Made by a program: the position numbers and the translations under genes | Shown: piece by piece, positions 16,780 through 25,303 of the stretch | Layout: the number at the start of each line of letters is the position of its first letter | How positions within the stretch are numbered: the first letter of the stretch is position 1 | The notes under the pieces: model-generated | Database searches by the model: none | What the model was told of the DNA's origin: nothing | Seen by the model: the letters and a program-made list of their open reading frames with translations, nothing else | Assembly (NCBI GenBank): GCA_013299115.1 | Contig: JAAFKA010000004.1 | Coordinates: 124,001 to 188,000, forward strand | DNA length: 64,000 nucleotides | Direction of reading: 5' to 3' | From: Cytophagales bacterium | GTDB taxonomy: Bacteria; Bacteroidota; Bacteroidia; Cytophagales; Thermoflexibacteraceae

Positions 16780-19700
16780 ATGAAAAAAATTACTCCAAAC
16801 TTGATAACATCTGAAACCAATCTTAGTGATTATTTTTTGGTGCAGGGCAAGACTGACCAGTTGATAGAAAGATTTATCATCTTCTTTTTCATTTTTGGGG
16901 TGTTGCTTTGCCCCATTTACCAAACATGGACTTTCGGCTTGGCGGTTGGCGGATTAAATTTGTTGCTTTATGGTGTGGCGAAGTTTGCAATAAGCAATAA
17001 ATTTGCTTCTCGAATGGTGATTAGTGTAGTGTTGGCTATTTTTGTGTTGCAATACATAGGGCAGTTGCATGGCATGGCAGAACTGCACTTTTTCTTTTTT
17101 ACCAACATTGCTCTGCTGATTTTATACCAAGATTGGCGGTTGATTTTGCCTTATACTATCCTCACTGTTTTGCACCATACGCTATTGGCTTTTTTCCAAT
17201 GGTATTTGGGAATGGACAACTTAGCCCAATATTTTATTAGCTATACCAATATTACACTGCTGCAAATGGCTTTCCATTTTGGCATTGTTTCCTTAATGGC
17301 ATACATAGCCATTTTGTGGGCTGTGATGCTCCGCAACAACAGTATGAAACTGTTGGCAATGCAGCAAGAAATGGCTGTAAAAAATGAAAAGCTAACCATT
17401 TCAGAAACGCAATTACAAGCAGCCTTAGCCAATACAGAACAAGAAGTGCAGCGAAAAACAGCACACCTGCAAACAAAAACTGAAGAATTGCTGGCGGCAG
17501 AGGAAGAACTTCGCCAAAATTTAGAGGAAATATCTGCAACCCAAGAACAACTGCAACAGACTAATTTAGCTATGGAAGTTAAAATGTTAGCTATTAACAC
17601 TACTGTTGGTTACATGGAGTTGGGCGTGGACAAAACAATTTTGGAAGTGAATGAAATGTTAGCTACTGCTTTGGGTTATAAAACAGTAGAGTTAGTCAAT
17701 CAAAAACATAGTGTTTTAGTTTCTAAAGAAGTTGCAAGCAGTGAAAGCTACCAACAACTCTGGAATGACTTAATCAATGGCAAAATTATTTCTCAAGAAT
17801 TTGAACGGAGAAGCAAAACAGGTAAAACTGTTTGGATAAATGCCTCTTATTGCCCTGTGAAAGACGAAAAAGGACAAGTAACAAAAATTGCCAAATTAGC
17901 CATAGACATCACCGCCCAGAAAGAAAGAGAAAGAGAATTGATATTGTTAGAAACCTTGATAGACAACTCGACAGATGCTTTTCAGGCTGCTACGGACAAC
18001 GGAAAAATAATGTATATGAATAGGGTTGGCAGAGAGAGGTTAGGTTTGCAAAAAGAACAACTTAAAAATCTTTGGGTGCGAGATTACGAAAAGCTATTTG
18101 AAAAAGACGGCACTTGGGAGGCACACGCAGCCGAAATGAAGGAGTTGAAACAACTTACGATACAAAGTATAAACCACGACAAGAGCCGAAACAGAGATTT
18201 TCCTGTGGAAGTTTCTATTCGCCACTTGACCATAGAGGGGCAAGGTTACTTGATGGCTACGTCAAGAGATATAACGGAAAGAGTAAAAGCCGAAGCTGCC
18301 TTGCGTGAAAGTGAGGCATTTCAGCAACGTATATTTGAGTATTCGCCTGTGCCAACGGTGGTAATGGACGTAGCCACTTTCAAATACATCGATTGCAATG
18401 AGGCTTGCGTGAAAGTTTATGGCTTTGGTTCAAAAGAAGCCACATTAGGCAAAACGCCATTAGATGTTTCTGCCCCTATTCAGTATGATGGCACACCTTC
18501 GTCTGAAAAAGCAATAGGGTATATAAACCAAGCCATGCAAGAGGGCTATGCAAGTTTTGAGTGGCTGCAACAACGTCCCGATGGTTCTCAGTGGGATTCT
18601 GATGTTCATTTGTTGTTATTCACTTCGGGTGAACGTCAGTTTTTCCAATTTTCACTAATAGACAAAACGGAAAGGAAAAAAGCCGAAGCTGAAATTAAGC
18701 AACTTTCTATGGTTGCCTCCAAAACCTCCAATGCCGTGGTCATTACAGATTCAACAGGTCATATTACATGGGTCAATGAAAGTTTTGTTAGCATTACAGG
18801 CTATACTTTTGCTGAAGTTGCGGGCAAAAAACCAGGACATCTTTTGCAAGGAAAAGACACCAACCCTGCCCACGTACAAAAAATAAGGGAAGGGCTGGCA
18901 AGCAAAAAATCTTTTACCCAAGAAATTCTCAACTACAATAAACAAGGTGTGCCTTATTGGTTGGAGTTAAACATTACACCTGTACTCAATGCAGCAGGCG
19001 AAGTAGAGCAGTTTTTTGGAATTGAAGTAGATATTACAGAAAGAAAAGCAATCTCCGAAAAATTGGAGCAACAAAACGAACAACTATTAAATAGTGAGCA
19101 AATCTTGCAACAAAATATGCAAGAGTTGCAAGAAGTGCAAAAGTATTTGACCGAAATAAACGAACAGTTGGAAACCAACCAACGTGAGATAGAACTTAAA
19201 AATGAGGAATTGGCATCTTCGGAAGAAGAATTGAAACAAAATTTGGAGGAACTTTCTGCTACACAAGAAAAATTGCAAGGAATTTACGAAGAAGTGCAGG
19301 AGAAAGAAGCACAAATTCGGAGGTTGCTCAATGCTTTGCCTAATTGCGTGTTTGATAGTAAATTGAATACCAAAACAGGGCAGTATGAAATAGAAATGGT
19401 TAATGATACAGTAGAAACTATCTATGGTATCAGACCTGAACAAGTCAAAGAAAATCCTTTGGTGCTTACTACCTTGCTGAATGAGGAGGAAAACCAACGA
19501 GTGAATGAACTGATGACAGAAGGTATGCAAAGGATGCAGCCTTTCAATATGGAGTATCGGATTACGAAAGCCAATGGCAAGAAACCTTGGTTATATTCCC
19601 ACGTAATTCCAGAACTCCTGCCCGATGGCAATATTCGTTTGACCAGCGTTGTTACGGACATCACAGACCGAAAACGTGCAGAATTGGCTATTCAACAGCA

Positions 19701-20667
19701 ATATGAACTGTTGCAGACCAACGAGGAGGAACTACGCCAAAACTTAGAGGAACTCAACGCCACACAGGAACAACTGCAAAACCAATACAATGTTTTGGCT
19801 ACCAAAGACAAAAACATAGCCGACAGTATCAACTATGCGTTGCGTATTCAAAATGCCTTGTTGCCTCGTTTGGCAGACATACAGGCTGCTTTCCCCGAAA
19901 GTTTTGTGCTATTCCGCCCAAGAGATGTGATTAGTGGCGACTTTTATTGGTTTGCAGACAAAGGAACAGAGCAAATAATGGTGGCTGCCGACTGCACAGG
20001 GCATGGCGTGCCTGGGGCTTTTATGTCTATGTTGGGCAGTTCTTTGATTAACCAAATTGTACATGACAAGGAAATTCACAGCCCCGATAGCATACTAAAT
20101 CTACTCCATCAAGGCATAGAAACTATGCTCGACCAGCGAAACGCGGAGAGCAATAACAGAGATGGCATGGATGCATCTATTTGCGTAGTGGACAGAAGCA
20201 AAAAACTAATTCACTATGCAGGGGCAAACAATTCTATTTTTGTATTGTCTAAAAAAGACTTGCAATTTAAAATGTTGCTCGATGAGGAAACCACCAAAAT
20301 AGATACTTGCGAAACTATGGGATTGGCACAAGACCTCACAGATTGGCAGCTAACAGACATAAAACCCGACAAAAAATCGGCAGGTGGTAGGGTAAACAAA
20401 AAAATAGACGACACAGGCTATACTTTGCGTACTTTTGCCTTAGACCAACCTCTGAAAATTTATATGTTCTCTGATGGCTATGCAGACCAAATAGGTGGCG
20501 AGCATCGCCGAAAAATACAGTCAAAAGGTTTAAAAAGTTTAATTTTGCAATATCACGACAAGAAAGCAGACGAGCAAAAAGAATTGTTTAACAATTATTT
20601 TGTGGAGTGGACAAAAACAACAGGCAGACAATTTGATGACGTGATGATGTTAGGTTTTAATGTATAG
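16780..20667 (+). CDS. membrane-bound multi-PAS SpoIIE phosphatase
   Basis: 1295 residues. The N-terminal membrane domain (about 30-190, six helices) contains HGMAELHFFFFTNIALLILY, then DWR and LHHTLLAF, the His-rich pattern seen in some chemotaxis-receptor membrane domains. A coiled coil (about 195-265) is followed by five PAS-like domains: about 266-385, 390-510, 510-630, 635-765 and 845-965, the last two separated by another coiled coil. A third coil leads to a SpoIIE/PP2C phosphatase (about 1017-1295) with all motifs: SGDFYW, DCTGHGVPGAFMSMLG, SDGYADQIGGEHR and FDDVMMLGF. The heptad phrase EEELRQNLEE-(I/L)-(S/N)ATQEQL recurs in the coils. It probably signals to an anti-sigma-factor antagonist from the inner membrane. 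No cognate STAS gene is adjacent. Confidence 0.88.
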   Translation: MKKITPNLITSETNLSDYFLVQGKTDQLIERFIIFFFIFGVLLCPIYQTWTFGLAVGGLNLLLYGVAKFAISNKFASRMVISVVLAIFVLQYIGQLHGMAELHFFFFTNIALLILYQDWRLILPYTILTVLHHTLLAFFQWYLGMDNLAQYFISYTNITLLQMAFHFGIVSLMAYIAILWAVMLRNNSMKLLAMQQEMAVKNEKLTISETQLQAALANTEQEVQRKTAHLQTKTEELLAAEEELRQNLEEISATQEQLQQTNLAMEVKMLAINTTVGYMELGVDKTILEVNEMLATALGYKTVELVNQKHSVLVSKEVASSESYQQLWNDLINGKIISQEFERRSKTGKTVWINASYCPVKDEKGQVTKIAKLAIDITAQKERERELILLETLIDNSTDAFQAATDNGKIMYMNRVGRERLGLQKEQLKNLWVRDYEKLFEKDGTWEAHAAEMKELKQLTIQSINHDKSRNRDFPVEVSIRHLTIEGQGYLMATSRDITERVKAEAALRESEAFQQRIFEYSPVPTVVMDVATFKYIDCNEACVKVYGFGSKEATLGKTPLDVSAPIQYDGTPSSEKAIGYINQAMQEGYASFEWLQQRPDGSQWDSDVHLLLFTSGERQFFQFSLIDKTERKKAEAEIKQLSMVASKTSNAVVITDSTGHITWVNESFVSITGYTFAEVAGKKPGHLLQGKDTNPAHVQKIREGLASKKSFTQEILNYNKQGVPYWLELNITPVLNAAGEVEQFFGIEVDITERKAISEKLEQQNEQLLNSEQILQQNMQELQEVQKYLTEINEQLETNQREIELKNEELASSEEELKQNLEELSATQEKLQGIYEEVQEKEAQIRRLLNALPNCVFDSKLNTKTGQYEIEMVNDTVETIYGIRPEQVKENPLVLTTLLNEEENQRVNELMTEGMQRMQPFNMEYRITKANGKKPWLYSHVIPELLPDGNIRLTSVVTDITDRKRAELAIQQQYELLQTNEEELRQNLEELNATQEQLQNQYNVLATKDKNIADSINYALRIQNALLPRLADIQAAFPESFVLFRPRDVISGDFYWFADKGTEQIMVAADCTGHGVPGAFMSMLGSSLINQIVHDKEIHSPDSILNLLHQGIETMLDQRNAESNNRDGMDASICVVDRSKKLIHYAGANNSIFVLSKKDLQFKMLLDEETTKIDTCETMGLAQDLTDWQLTDIKPDKKSAGGRVNKKIDDTGYTLRTFALDQPLKIYMFSDGYADQIGGEHRRKIQSKGLKSLILQYHDKKADEQKELFNNYFVEWTKTTGRQFDDVMMLGFNV

Positions 20668-20681
20668 TAAATTTATAGTGT

Positions 20682-20791
20682 CTGTAGAACGGACTTTAGT
20701 CCGTTTTTTGGTGTTTTCAATATTAAATGTGTGTTTTAAAACAAAATCCTGTTTTTCATTCACAAGAAACGGACTAAAGTCCGTTCTACAG
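20682..20791. repeat. 110-bp palindromic element with ACGGACTTTAGTCCGT arms
   Basis: A 25-bp arm (20682-20706, starting CTGTAGAACGGACTTTAGTC) is repeated exactly as its reverse complement at 20767-20791. Each arm is itself nearly palindromic (CGGACTTTAGTCCG). The left arm is followed by a T-run, so it may also end transcription of the phosphatase gene. The arm design resembles the CGGGCTTTAGCCCG hairpin after ndk. Confidence 0.75.
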
Positions 20792-20818
20792 TAGTCTAAA
20801 TAAAAATTATTTCAAAAT

Positions 20819-21325
20819 ATGAACACAACCTTACTACTCAAAAACAACAGCACAAAAATCATTTTAGATGTTGTAGCTCTGCTGGTGGTGGCTTTTATGC
20901 CCGCCATTTCGCACTTTTTGCCCATTCCGCTGTACCTCATAGAGCCTATGCGGTTGTTTGTGGTCTTGGCACTCTTGCTCACAGGCAGCACCAATGCTTA
21001 CGTTTTGGCGGTTTTGTTGCCTCTGGTAGCAGCCAGCACTTCGCACCCTGTTTTTGCAAAATCTTTGTTGATTGCCATTGAGTTGGTGCTAAATGTTGCC
21101 TTGTTTGCCTATTGCCAAAAAGCAATGAAAAACGTAGGGCTTGCGATTTTTGTTTCTGTTTTGACAAGCAAAATGATTTACTACGCCCTCAAATACGGAT
21201 TTCTGCAAATGACTTGGCTTTCAGGCAATTTGATTTCTACAAGTATTTTTGTGCAGTTGGTAGTGGCAGTGGGTTATGGCGTGATGACTTGGGTGTTTTT
21301 TAGGAATTATGTTGCCAAATCATAA
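20819..21325 (+). CDS. hypothetical integral membrane protein
   Basis: 168 residues and almost entirely hydrophobic, with five or six membrane helices (about 14-31, 40-58, 62-80, 84-100, 106-122, 138-162). The layout and size are like substrate-binding membrane components of small uptake transporters (ECF S-component type), but no diagnostic motif was recognised. The stop overlaps the start of the adenine methyltransferase gene by one base (TAATG), so the two are probably cotranslated, although their functions have no evident link. Confidence 0.6.
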   Translation: MNTTLLLKNNSTKIILDVVALLVVAFMPAISHFLPIPLYLIEPMRLFVVLALLLTGSTNAYVLAVLLPLVAASTSHPVFAKSLLIAIELVLNVALFAYCQKAMKNVGLAIFVSVLTSKMIYYALKYGFLQMTWLSGNLISTSIFVQLVVAVGYGVMTWVFFRNYVAKS

Positions 21326-22941
21326 TGGAAATAGCATTAAAACAACCTACCAAAAATAAATTCGGTCAGTACTTTACCCCAAAAGTAGTGGCTGAATTTA
21401 TGATTGGTATGGCTACTATTTCCAAAAACTCAAAAATTTTAGAACCTTCATGTGGCGAAGGTATATTTTTGGATTTGTTGCAACAAAAAGGATTTGAGAA
21501 CCTAACAGCTTATGAAATAGACAAAGAGTTAGCACAAACTTACGATTGTGTGCGGTACGAAAGTTTTGTTGCTGCCAAAATTGACAATAAATTTGATTTG
21601 ATAATTGGCAATCCGCCTTATATACGTTGGAAAAATCTGGAGGAGGAGTTAAAACAAGAATTGGCTGTCAATCCAATTTGGAACACTTATTTTAATTCTC
21701 TTTGCGACTACTTGTATATTTTTATCCTAAAATCTATTGAGTTGTTGAATGAAAATGGGCAGCTAATTTTTATTTGTCCTGAATATTGGTTGAATACAAC
21801 TCATTCAATTACACTTCGCAATTATATGGTGCAACATGGCTCTTTTGAAACTATTTACCACTTTAATGAAACTCCAATTTTTGATAAAGTAACAGTTTCA
21901 AGTATTATTTTCAAATTTATAAAAAGCAAAGAGGAAAAAGAGAAAATAAAGGTTGCTAAGTTTTATGCTAATCAAAAATTGACTACCGAAATATTGTATA
22001 ATCTCAAAAATGAAATTCCTTTTAAAGATGCAGAGTATTTGGAGGTTTCACAATTCAAAATAAATGAAAGGTGGATTTTGCAGACAGATGAAATACGCCA
22101 AACACTAAGTGTTTTGGAAAATAATTGCAGAAAGAAAGACCAAAATTTAAAATTTAATTTATTTGTAGAAAATCAACAATTTTATACGATTGGTGATTTT
22201 TGCGACATTGGCAATGGATTAGTTAGTGGATTAGCTAAGGTTTTTCAAGTTAACGGACATATTTTAAATGAGGCAGAAATCAAGGCAACTATCAAGGTAA
22301 TAAAAGCTAAAGATTTACAGCCTTTTTTTGGAGAAAGTATAACAAAATATATCTATATAGCCGAAGGATTAGCAGAAGATGATTTTAAAGAAAAATATCC
22401 AAACTTTTTCAACCATTTTCAAAAATATAAGGCAGATTTAGAGAAAAGATATGAATACAACAAAAAGACAAATTATTGGGAGTGGAGTTTTTTGAGGAAT
22501 TTCAACTTGTTTGCAAAGCCCGAAAAACGGATTTTTGTGCCTTGTAAAGAAAGAATTTCTCATAAAAATTACTTTCGTTTTGCTTTGGTTGAGGGTGGTG
22601 TTTTCCCTACACAAGATGTAACAGCACTTTTTAGAAAGCCAACAACAAAAGAAAGTATTGAATATATGTTGGCTTATCTCAATAATCCAATTATTTTTGA
22701 TTGGCTCAGGTGCAATGGAATTGTGAAAGGCAATATTGTGGAATTTTCGGAAAAACCATTGGCAAGTATTCCTTTTAGGGCAATAGACTGGGCAAATGAG
22801 CAGGAAGTTAAACTCCACAATTTGATTACAGAACAGACAAAAACCTATTTAAAAAATAGAGATTTTGCTTTGCTAAACCTCATTAAACTGTCTTTTGACA
22901 AATTATTCGTATCTCAAACATTTTGTTTCGCAAGTTTATAG
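21325..22941 (+). CDS. N6-adenine DNA methyltransferase, Eco57I/TaqI class, 3' end probably frameshifted
   Basis: 538 residues. Gly-rich region around ILEPSCGEGIFLDLLQQKGF (SAM binding, about 38-57), catalytic NPPY at 96-99 (IIGNPPYIRW), then a target-recognition half with ICPEYWLNTTHSITLRNYMV and a GNGLVSGLAKVFQV segment. The opening KFGQYFTPKVVAEFM is typical of this class. The frame ends FVSQTFCFASL at 22941. The +1 frame just before continues as YLKHFVSQVYRRADYMIEQY and ends at 22999, which looks like the natural C-terminus, so a one-base change near 22895-22905 probably removed the last ~35 residues. No restriction endonuclease gene is beside it; it may be a solitary methyltransferase or a combined enzyme that has lost its nuclease. 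Confidence 0.85.
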   Translation: MEIALKQPTKNKFGQYFTPKVVAEFMIGMATISKNSKILEPSCGEGIFLDLLQQKGFENLTAYEIDKELAQTYDCVRYESFVAAKIDNKFDLIIGNPPYIRWKNLEEELKQELAVNPIWNTYFNSLCDYLYIFILKSIELLNENGQLIFICPEYWLNTTHSITLRNYMVQHGSFETIYHFNETPIFDKVTVSSIIFKFIKSKEEKEKIKVAKFYANQKLTTEILYNLKNEIPFKDAEYLEVSQFKINERWILQTDEIRQTLSVLENNCRKKDQNLKFNLFVENQQFYTIGDFCDIGNGLVSGLAKVFQVNGHILNEAEIKATIKVIKAKDLQPFFGESITKYIYIAEGLAEDDFKEKYPNFFNHFQKYKADLEKRYEYNKKTNYWEWSFLRNFNLFAKPEKRIFVPCKERISHKNYFRFALVEGGVFPTQDVTALFRKPTTKESIEYMLAYLNNPIIFDWLRCNGIVKGNIVEFSEKPLASIPFRAIDWANEQEVKLHNLITEQTKTYLKNRDFALLNLIKLSFDKLFVSQTFCFASL

Positions 22942-23045
22942 ACGTGCAGATTATATGATTGAGCAATATGCAAAACCTTTTGAAAAATATATTGTGTAAG
23001 AAAAGGGTACAGTATTACTAACAATTAAAAACTCACAATTACCCC

Positions 23046-23792
23046 ATGCACTCACTCAAAGAATTGCTTACAAACGAAGTGGTAAGCAAGCTAAAAACAA
23101 ACATAGAACAGCAAGCTGCTGGCAAAGTTTTTTTGGACGAAATAGCCCAAAGCATTACCAACACTATCTACCAATATTTTGAGGAGTCGGTGGTGCTGGT
23201 GAGATTATATGTTACCATGCCTTACGGTCAGCTTTCGCCAATAGGCACAAACTTTGTGAATGGATTGGCACAAGCCACAAACAACAACGAGTTTATTAAC
23301 CCCAAAACTCCTATTTTGTCCCTGATGGGTACAAGTGGCAAAGAACCCGAATGGAACAGCCGTCTGCAATCGAAGGGACATGTAGCCATTCCGCTAATTT
23401 CCAAAGAATTTATAGATGGAATCCCAATGATGGCGAGGCTGCTGCGAGATTTGGGCTTAAACATCGATGGATTGGACAAAGACGACCAAAAGCTAACCAG
23501 CAACGTGTTGAGCAACTTGCAAGGCTTGTTTTTGGTAGAAAATGCAGCCACCAAAATAGACGATTTAGGTCGGAAAATTATAGCAGCACAAGATTTTGTG
23601 CAGCAATATGGCGTGAAAAGTGTATTTGGTTTGGGTGGCAAATTGACGATTGCCAATAATTTTGTGGTTTTGGTATGTTTTACAAAAGAGGATTTAGAAA
23701 AAACAAAATCCTCTATGTTTTTGTTGCTCAATTCGCCTATCAAAAGTTTGGTGCAAAAGGCTGTGATGGCAAATAAATTGTTTGCAGTATAA
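23046..23792 (+). CDS. hypothetical cytoplasmic protein, possibly sensory
   Basis: 248 residues with no signal peptide or membrane helix. Family not recognised with confidence. A hydrophobic alpha/beta core is visible (SVVLVRLYVTMPYGQL, ILSLMGTSGKEPEWNSR, GHVAIPLISKEF, FVLVCFTKEDL), which could fit a GAF-like ligand-binding fold; this is inference. It begins after a 100-base spacer and is followed by a cluster of short repeats, with no clear operon partner. Confidence 0.55.
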   Translation: MHSLKELLTNEVVSKLKTNIEQQAAGKVFLDEIAQSITNTIYQYFEESVVLVRLYVTMPYGQLSPIGTNFVNGLAQATNNNEFINPKTPILSLMGTSGKEPEWNSRLQSKGHVAIPLISKEFIDGIPMMARLLRDLGLNIDGLDKDDQKLTSNVLSNLQGLFLVENAATKIDDLGRKIIAAQDFVQQYGVKSVFGLGGKLTIANNFVVLVCFTKEDLEKTKSSMFLLLNSPIKSLVQKAVMANKLFAV

Positions 23793-23798
23793 AAAATT

Positions 23799-23878
23799 AA
23801 AAAAGTCGTTTGTGAGGACACAAACAACGGCAGAGCGGCAGTAAAAAAGTCGTTTGTGAGGACACAAACAACGGCAGA
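23799..23878. repeat. 44-bp tandem duplication with a hairpin core
   Basis: AAAAAAGTCGTTTGTGAGGA plus ACAAACAACGGCAGA-like sequence occurs at 23799 and again at 23843, a period of 44 bases, alike over about 35 bases. Each copy contains the stem GTTTGTG-AGGA-CACAAAC. It may act as a double terminator for the gene ending at 23792. Confidence 0.75.
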
Positions 23879-23879
23879 A

Positions 23880-23972
23880 AAAATAAAAGTGAAACTTTGT
23901 AGTGAAACCTTGCCAATAGTCGATAGACTTTGGCAATGGTTGAACGGAAGGCAAGAAAATAAAAGTGAAACT
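23880..23972. repeat. GGTCTATCGACC-family repeat flanked by a 17-bp direct repeat
   Basis: The 17-base sequence AAAATAAAAGTGAAACT occurs at 23880-23896 and again at 23956-23972. Between them lies, in reverse orientation, the core seen at 61.1 and 63.2-63.6 kb (TTGCCAATAGTCGATAGACT followed by TTGGCAATGGTTGAACGG). The direct repeats may record the insertion or a slip duplication. Confidence 0.65.
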
Positions 23973-23988
23973 GTATAAATAAAAAACA

Positions 23989-24534
23989 ATGAAACTACAA
24001 AAAGGTGAATTGGCAATAGACTTTGCCACAAAAGATATTTATGGCAAATCACTAACTTTGTCGAGTTTTAAAGGCAAAAAAATTATGTTGGGCTTTTTTC
24101 GCAATGTAAACTGCCCTTTTTGTAATTTGCGAGTGCATGAACTAACCAAACGAAAAGATGAATTTGACAAACAAAATTTGCAAATGATTTTTTTATTTGA
24201 AAGCAACCCTAAATTGTTGTTAATCAGTACGTTTCATCAAGGTATTTCGCCTATTCCTTTGATTGGCGACCCTGAAAAAAGCATTTATCAACAATACGGC
24301 ATAGAGGCATCGATACTTAAAATGTTGAAAACTTTTTTAGCACCGACTACTTTTAAAATGATAGAAGAAGCTAAAAAGTTAAATCTTCCAAAAGAGGAAG
24401 ACAAGGCAGCTACCAAATCTCTAATGCCCGCCGATTTTTTGATTGACGAAAATTTTATCATTCAAGAAGCCTATTATGGGCAACACATGGCAGACCATGT
24501 TACGATTGAAACAATAAAAAAATTCGCAAGTTAG
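23989..24534 (+). CDS. AhpC/TSA-family peroxiredoxin-like protein
   Basis: 181 residues with no signal peptide. The opening GELAIDFATKDIYGKSLTLS and the active-site stretch FFRNVNCPFCNLRVHEL are typical of the thioredoxin-fold redoxin (AhpC/TSA) family. The CPFC pair corresponds to a CxxC redox centre rather than the single-Cys peroxiredoxin motif. PIPLIGDPEKSIYQQYG matches the later conserved peroxiredoxin part, and FLIDENFIIQEAYYG the closing strands. It probably reduces peroxides or disulfides in the cytoplasm. Specific substrate unknown. Followed after 31 bases by a secreted-protein gene. Confidence 0.8.
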   Translation: MKLQKGELAIDFATKDIYGKSLTLSSFKGKKIMLGFFRNVNCPFCNLRVHELTKRKDEFDKQNLQMIFLFESNPKLLLISTFHQGISPIPLIGDPEKSIYQQYGIEASILKMLKTFLAPTTFKMIEEAKKLNLPKEEDKAATKSLMPADFLIDENFIIQEAYYGQHMADHVTIETIKKFAS

Positions 24535-24565
24535 TTGCTTTTGTCATTAATTAACCGAAATAAAA

Positions 24566-24979
24566 ATGCAATCTATAACAAAAAATATACACTATTTTTG
24601 CTTTTTGCTTAGTTTAGCCTTTGTATCTTGTTGGCTTACTCCCCAACAAGCTATAGCACAGGCAACGACTACACCCAAAGCACAGATAGGTTTCGATGGG
24701 CAAGTGGCAATCTTGACAGATGGCGAATCTGTTTTTATGAACTTCGGAGGACCTGGTATCCGTATGAAATCGGGGTCTTGGGCAGTTTCTGCCAATATGT
24801 TGCCTTCGCTGCGGTTTTATGAAGACCCCAAAAAAATAAACACTTTGCTTACGCCAAGTTTAGGTGCAGGTTTGCAACTTTACTACAAAAGATTAATTTT
24901 ATGCGGAGCAGGTTATTATTTGCAAAATCGTGGGCAGTGGACTTTGACAGGAGGTGTTGGCTTTAAGTTATCGAAATAG
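24566..24979 (+). CDS. hypothetical secreted protein, small beta-rich
   Basis: 137 residues. A hydrophobic N-terminus with a cleavage site near AIAQA (about 32) is followed by a short beta-rich domain with alternating aromatic residues and a Gly-rich end (LLTPSLGAGLQLYYKRL, GAGYYLQ, LTGGVGFKLSK), as in small outer-membrane barrels. The family was not recognised; similar small proteins are frequent in Bacteroidota. A possible function at the outer membrane is inference. Confidence 0.55.
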   Translation: MQSITKNIHYFCFLLSLAFVSCWLTPQQAIAQATTTPKAQIGFDGQVAILTDGESVFMNFGGPGIRMKSGSWAVSANMLPSLRFYEDPKKINTLLTPSLGAGLQLYYKRLILCGAGYYLQNRGQWTLTGGVGFKLSK

Positions 24980-25024
24980 TGTAATTTTTTTTCAACAGGT
25001 TATGACCTTCAAAAATAAAAACTT

Positions 25025-25243
25025 ATGAAAACCTATCAAATACAACTACTTGAGCCTAATGCAGAAAGGCTTTTAGAGGAGTTGGTAAAGTTGAAACTCA
25101 TTAGTGTTCAAGAATTATCAACTCCCAAACAACTTTTTTCTCAACTTTTAGCAGAGTTTAGAAGAGAAGAAAGTAATTTACCAAATTTAGAGGAGATTGC
25201 AAAAGAAGTTGAAATAGTTAGAGCAAAAAGATATGAAAAATGA
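25025..25243 (+). CDS. orphan antitoxin-like protein (partner of a lost PIN toxin)
   Basis: 72 residues, charged and helical, starting MKTYQIQLLEPNAERLLEEL and ending IVRAKRYEK. On its own it has no strong motif. Its role is suggested by the next frame: its TGA overlaps an ATG (ATGA at 25240-25243) that begins MKIRVILDTNL, the start of a PIN-domain toxin, which is the usual antitoxin-toxin gene order and overlap. The toxin is destroyed after 11 codons, so this is an antitoxin without its toxin. Confidence 0.6.
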   Translation: MKTYQIQLLEPNAERLLEELVKLKLISVQELSTPKQLFSQLLAEFRREESNLPNLEEIAKEVEIVRAKRYEK

Positions 25244-25273
25244 AAATTAGAGTAATTCTCGATACTAATCTAT
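25240..25273 (+). pseudogene. truncated PIN-domain toxin (first 11 codons)
   Basis: The reading frame from the ATG at 25240 gives MKIRVILDTNL, the typical first strand of PIN ribonucleases with the first catalytic Asp (VILDTN). Homology stops at once and is replaced by GCGTATGTTACATT (25274-25287), the end of the palindromic repeat found at 32921 and 55003. The remainder of the toxin (normally about 130-150 residues) is absent. Confidence 0.65.
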
Positions 25274-25287
25274 GCGTATGTTACATT
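25274..25287. repeat. end fragment of the TGTAACATACGC palindromic repeat
   Basis: GCGTATGTTACATT matches the last 14 bases of the right arm of the complete copies. It lies exactly at the point where the PIN toxin frame loses homology. Confidence 0.6.
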
Positions 25288-25303
25288 TTAATAGAATACA
25301 ACA

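Noticed and set aside
23228-24052. Minus-strand 274-codon frame
   Set aside because: It runs antisense to the 248-residue protein and through the repeat cluster; composition (many Ser/Leu/Phe/Cys) is typical of a shadow frame.
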